64,000 nucleotides of DNA from Bremerella sp. TYQ1. Its GTDB lineage: Bacteria > Planctomycetota > Planctomycetia > Pirellulales > Pirellulaceae. The DNA lies in contig NZ_CP083740.1 in assembly GCF_020150455.1 (NCBI RefSeq), positions 4,526,001 to 4,590,000 on the forward strand, given 5' to 3'. Positions 60,919 through 64,000 of this stretch are shown in pieces (within the stretch, counting starts at the first letter, position 1; every line of letters begins with the position of its first letter). The notes beneath the pieces are model-generated. The model saw only the letters and a list, made by a program, of their open reading frames with translations. It did not search any database and was not told where the DNA came from. The position numbers and the translations under genes are program-made.

Positions 60919-61824
60919 CTACTTCTTCAAGCCAACTGGATGACCGTCAAGTTCCCACGCGTCGTCGATATCGACACCCAAATAAGTTAACAGCGTCGGC
61001 ACGGCATCGACGATGTAGACCTGATTGTCGAACTTCCCTTTCTCGGCTCCTTCGCCACTGACAATCAAAAAGCTGTGCAGGATGTCAGGGTTTTTGTGAC
61101 CGCCACCATGTCCCTTGCCAGCTCCGCCGTGATCGCTGGTTACGACAATCAACCATTGTTCGTCGGTGCGTTTGTCGATCGCGTTGACCACTTCGCCCAC
61201 AAGCGTATCGACATGTTCGATCGCGGCAATGTACTGTGGCACCGCGGGGTGAAAGCCATGGGCATGGCCTGCTTCGTCCACTTCACCGAAGTACAACATC
61301 ATTGCCGTGGGGCCCTCTTTCTCGCTCAACTCTTTCAAGGCCGCGGCCAGTGCGTCGTCGTCTGCTTCGGCATACGAAGTTCCCTTGGCGGTATCCAGGG
61401 AAACGTCTGCGGACGAAACGATGTACTTCGCAATCGGCGTCCAGTTGATGATCGAAACCGTCTTGGCTTGCGGCAGGGCCTGTTTCACGAAGTGGAAGAA
61501 GTGTGGGTACTTGTCGAACTTTGGCTCTTTGAACTGATTCCCCTGCACGTTGTGCTTGTCGGCCCAAACGCCGGTGTTAATGCTGCCCCAGCCTGGCCCA
61601 CTGATGGTGTCGTTCTTCTGGTAACGGTCTCCCAGGATCAGCGCCGTCGGCGAGTAAATCCCGTTTGCTTTCAACTTGTCGAGATTCGGCGTTTGGGCTT
61701 TCGTCATGGCATCAAAGCGACACCCATCGATCCCCAGCAGAAGCACATGTTTCGTTTTTTCGGCGGCCGAAAGCGAAGTGGTTGTCGCCAAAAGCAAGAT
61801 GGTAAGCAGCAAAACGCAGCGCAT
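60919..61824 (-). CDS. Secreted alkaline phosphatase-superfamily protein (type I phosphodiesterase-like)
   Basis: The signal peptide MRCVLLLTILLLATTTSLSA is followed by LLLGIDGCRFD, whose Asp binds a metal. The nucleophile is probably Ser or Thr in SGPGWGSINTG (about 74-84), and the later metal ligands fit DEAGHAHGFH and SDHGG. The 301-residue length fits a compact nucleotide pyrophosphatase/phosphodiesterase-like enzyme. The substrate is unknown. It is extracytoplasmic. It lies inside a group of SPFxSP membrane proteins on the same strand. Confidence 0.85.
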   Translation of the reverse strand: MRCVLLLTILLLATTTSLSAAEKTKHVLLLGIDGCRFDAMTKAQTPNLDKLKANGIYSPTALILGDRYQKNDTISGPGWGSINTGVWADKHNVQGNQFKEPKFDKYPHFFHFVKQALPQAKTVSIINWTPIAKYIVSSADVSLDTAKGTSYAEADDDALAAALKELSEKEGPTAMMLYFGEVDEAGHAHGFHPAVPQYIAAIEHVDTLVGEVVNAIDKRTDEQWLIVVTSDHGGAGKGHGGGHKNPDILHSFLIVSGEGAEKGKFDNQVYIVDAVPTLLTYLGVDIDDAWELDGHPVGLKK

Positions 61825-61949
61825 GAGATGATCTCCAGCCAGGGAACTTTAGTTGACTGAGAGTGTACTTTGGCGCAACACCCGAGTCCACGTTCCTGGC
61901 GTTATTTTCTGGTTAATCGATAAGCAATTCGATTGGCGAAACCTTCTTT

Positions 61950-62435
61950 CTACCGACGCTGTAACTGCTTGAAAATATTGCGAGCACTCGATCCTAGCTG
62001 GCCGATCTCAAGTCCCTCCTTCCGTAGCATTTGATTGCTGAACTCGTAAAGAAGCAGTAACGTCACCAGCGAAATGACAGGTATGCAGATAAGGATTGCC
62101 GTCACGGTGGCTACCACGCTATTGGTCAAACATCGCGTCAATGCAAAGCCCGAGACCACCGAGAAAAGTATGATCGGCGGGATGGAAAGAACGGAAATGA
62201 GATATACGAATACATAACTTGGGAATAACCAGCCAGGAAATTCCCACACGTTGTAAATGTAATTCCATAACGCGCCACATATTAACGCGACAAACTGCGA
62301 AGTAACCGTTCCCGCAAACGCCCAGCCGACCCACTGGCGATAGCGAGCGATGCGATAGATCGCTTGCCGCTCGTCCACGAAATGGTGCACTGAGGAGGCG
62401 TTTGGCGAACGAAAGGGTGAATCAACTTCGCACAT
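61950..62435 (-). CDS. Small membrane protein, SPFxSP family
   Basis: The 161-residue protein begins MCEVDSPFRSPNASSVHHFV and has about four helices (about 33-55, 62-85, 90-110 and 118-140). The C-terminus carries LRKEGLEIGQLGSSARNIFKQ, which matches the L-x3-GL-x2-G-x-LG pattern of the paralogues at 63122 and 63644. It has no known function. Confidence 0.65.
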   Translation of the reverse strand: MCEVDSPFRSPNASSVHHFVDERQAIYRIARYRQWVGWAFAGTVTSQFVALICGALWNYIYNVWEFPGWLFPSYVFVYLISVLSIPPIILFSVVSGFALTRCLTNSVVATVTAILICIPVISLVTLLLLYEFSNQMLRKEGLEIGQLGSSARNIFKQLQRR

Positions 62436-62571
62436 CTTTTCGTCGAGACTCTTTTACATGTGGATAGAGTGCAGCATCTAGCTACTTACCAACGCGAAAA
62501 AACTACCGAAACAGGTCAGATGATCTTCGCCGGGGTAACACTTCTATGAAGGTGCTAAAGCATCGCCGGCC

Positions 62572-63069
62572 CTACGGCTGTTCTGCTTCCGCCTGGGCAG
62601 CCATCTCGCGTAAAGCTTTCCAGTTGGGACCGAAGTGACCGAACGGTATGCCTTGCGCCTCGAAGTGTTCACGGATGGTCCCTACAACACTCAGCAGACC
62701 GAACAGTCCAAGGCACGGAATCGCCGCCCAGATCAAAAAGAAGATGTAGTCATGCCAGCGTGCGTTTTCGAGAGATCGCAGAAGGCGGAACATACACCAG
62801 ACCGAGAACAAGTAGATCAAACCCAGTAAGATCGATGACGAATAGGAAAAGATTTGTTTGCCCAGTTCTTCATCAGGCAAGATATTCGTCAGGCCAGCGA
62901 GGACGGGAACGCAGGCGAACAGTCCCAGTTGCAGTGCGATGGCGATGTAGGCCCAACGCAAATGCCGAAAGCATCGAACGATCGCATCTCCGTACACCCT
63001 GCGAACCAAGTCCGCGTCGTCCATGCCTGGGGACTTATAAGGTGAGTCACGCTGATCGGAGGATGTCAC
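62572..63069 (-). CDS. Small membrane protein, SPFxSP family
   Basis: I start at GTG 63069, GGAG 7 bases upstream, which puts SPYKSP near the N-terminus (MTSSDQRDSPYKSPGMDDAD) in line with the paralogues; the frame is open to 63183, overlapping the next gene, and that extension looks non-coding. The 165-residue protein has about four helices and a C-terminal FEAQGIPFGHFGPNWKALRE. The function is unknown. Confidence 0.65.
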   Translation of the reverse strand: MTSSDQRDSPYKSPGMDDADLVRRVYGDAIVRCFRHLRWAYIAIALQLGLFACVPVLAGLTNILPDEELGKQIFSYSSSILLGLIYLFSVWCMFRLLRSLENARWHDYIFFLIWAAIPCLGLFGLLSVVGTIREHFEAQGIPFGHFGPNWKALREMAAQAEAEQP

Positions 63070-63121
63070 GGAAGTGCTCCCGCAAGAGCAACGCACCAGA
63101 GCACGACATGCCGACTGGCAG

Positions 63122-63604
63122 TCATTCCGATTGCTCCAGTTGTTGCCGAAGGGCTCGTTGGCTGATTCCCAGCATACCGACACTCAGGCCGTTTCGGAGG
63201 AAGTATTTTGACGTTCGATAACTGATCACCAAGAGGATGATGATGGAAATGTACGGCAACAACTGACAGGCTGCCGGGATAAGCCAGCCGATTTCGTGTT
63301 GGGTGGCGTGCGATAGACGGCGCAGGAAAAGCGTCGTGATAATGATTGTGATTAGGGCAAAGAGGGTAATGGAAAGGACATATGCCATTGGCAGCCATGT
63401 GGGGAGGGTGCCCAGCTTTACGGCATCTTCCAATGGTTCGATGACGGTGTTGAACAAACCAAGGAAAAGATGCGTTAGCGATTGAAAGAGTGCGCAGACC
63501 AAGATGGCTCGCTGCAACCAGGCCAGTTTCAGGAAACGCGAAGTATCAGCCTCTTGAGCAGCGGTCGATTCCAGGCTGGGCGAAGCAAAGGGTGATGAAT
63601 CCAT
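63122..63604 (-). CDS. Small membrane protein, SPFxSP family
   Basis: The 160-residue protein begins MDSSPFASPSLESTAAQEAD and has four helices (about 30-50, 58-80, 85-107 and 118-140). The C-terminus carries FLRNGLSVGMLGISQRALRQQ. It is the clearest member of the family, with both the N-terminal and the C-terminal motifs. No function is known. The stop lies 53 bases upstream of the GTG start of the next member. Confidence 0.7.
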   Translation of the reverse strand: MDSSPFASPSLESTAAQEADTSRFLKLAWLQRAILVCALFQSLTHLFLGLFNTVIEPLEDAVKLGTLPTWLPMAYVLSITLFALITIIITTLFLRRLSHATQHEIGWLIPAACQLLPYISIIILLVISYRTSKYFLRNGLSVGMLGISQRALRQQLEQSE

Positions 63605-63643
63605 TAAGTGCGTTGCCGTGGTGCGAATGTTTGCGAAACGTGT

Positions 63644-63994
63644 CTACTTCATGCCCAACGTTTTCGGATCGGCTGGCGTGCCGTCGTGGTGGCGAAGTTG
63701 TTCGAGGATTTGCTTCTGCGAAGGACCGATCCAGCCAAACTGCAGCCCATAGCTACGAAGCTTGTGTTGCAAGAGTCGCGCGGCGGGGAACGTGCCGAAG
63801 ATCGACAAGAGCGGCAGCGCTGCGATGGCTACCATCCAGAAATGCCGCTTCGGAACGTCGAGCCACATGAAGATGCAGAATATTACGCCAGCGACCAGCA
63901 AGCTGGCTCCTGCCCACATCGACCCGAGCAGAAGCACAACTTGGAAGTTGGTCAGGCTGTTTGAAGATCGCCCTTCAATCTCGGCCAAAATCAT
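63644..63994 (-). CDS. Small membrane protein, likely SPFxSP family, possibly truncated by window edge
   Basis: The visible frame runs from an ATG at 63994, six bases from the window end, to the stop at 63644, giving 116 residues with two or three helices. The C-terminus LRSYGLQFGWIGPSQKQILE matches the family pattern. No SPFxSP motif is seen at this start, and the frame stays open to the window edge, so the true start with the motif may lie outside. Order and strand match the other members. Confidence 0.55.
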   Translation of the reverse strand: MILAEIEGRSSNSLTNFQVVLLLGSMWAGASLLVAGVIFCIFMWLDVPKRHFWMVAIAALPLLSIFGTFPAARLLQHKLRSYGLQFGWIGPSQKQILEQLRHHDGTPADPKTLGMK

Positions 63995-64000
63995 GAGTGG

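Noticed and set aside
1..64000. tRNA and rRNA genes
   Set aside because: No TTCGAATC-type T-loop with matching acceptor stem or rRNA-conserved segment was noticed; a tRNA scan would be decisive.

Overview
The window looks like a chromosomal segment of a planctomycete, most likely from the Pirellulaceae (Blastopirellula/Bremerella/Rhodopirellula type). The evidence is several DUF1559 proteins with prepilin-like N-termini, each next to a small lipoprotein; a giant fused UvrA; many lineage-type hypothetical membrane proteins; Tat-exported oxidoreductase and hydrolase genes; frequent GTG and TTG starts; and short operons. I saw no rRNA gene, tRNA gene, CRISPR array, transposase, integrase or prophage.

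Layout. 1-2.9 kb: a truncated hypothetical gene, a polytopic membrane protein and a CoA-binding protein. 3.1-10.1 kb: one 2339-residue UvrA-UvrA fusion with a duplicated tail, divergent from a 2-hydroxyacid dehydrogenase (10.4-11.4 kb), with a perfect inverted repeat between them. 11.4-15 kb: repeat-rich accessory DNA with an anchored coiled-coil protein and then three orphan ORFs, each bounded by direct copies of a ~140-bp hairpin-rich repeat. 15.1-19.3 kb: lipoproteins, a WG-repeat protein and a Tat-exported Gfo/Idh/MocA oxidoreductase. 19.4-22.6 kb: two DUF1559/lipoprotein pairs with a shared promoter module. 23-25.1 kb: topoisomerase VI subunit B without subunit A beside it. 25.5-27.1 kb: small secreted proteins and a 35-residue membrane peptide. 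27.2-33.6 kb: a six-gene operon (VWA, hypothetical, ExbB/TolQ, ExbD, ExbD, TPR). 34-37 kb: a GH13 branching-type enzyme and a PRC-barrel protein. 37.1-40.2 kb: two more DUF1559/lipoprotein pairs.

40.4-51.9 kb is mostly housekeeping: epimerase plus serine hydrolase, transaldolase, MMPL transporter, def, fmt, miaB and an FMN reductase. 52-53.6 kb holds four tandem paralogues of a ~121-residue protein of unknown function. 53.6-58.5 kb: small membrane proteins, a CDGSH protein, a radical SAM enzyme, a MarR regulator and hypotheticals. 58.8-60.4 kb: a four-S1-domain RNA-binding protein. 60.4-64 kb: small membrane proteins, most sharing an N-terminal SPF/Y-x-SP motif, around a secreted phosphodiesterase-type enzyme.

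The most unusual items are the repeat-bounded ORF array (12.8-14.9 kb), the four-paralogue array (52-53.6 kb), the UvrA double tail, the SPFxSP membrane family and the VWA-ExbB-ExbD-ExbD-TPR operon. All family calls come from reading motifs by eye; no database search was possible.
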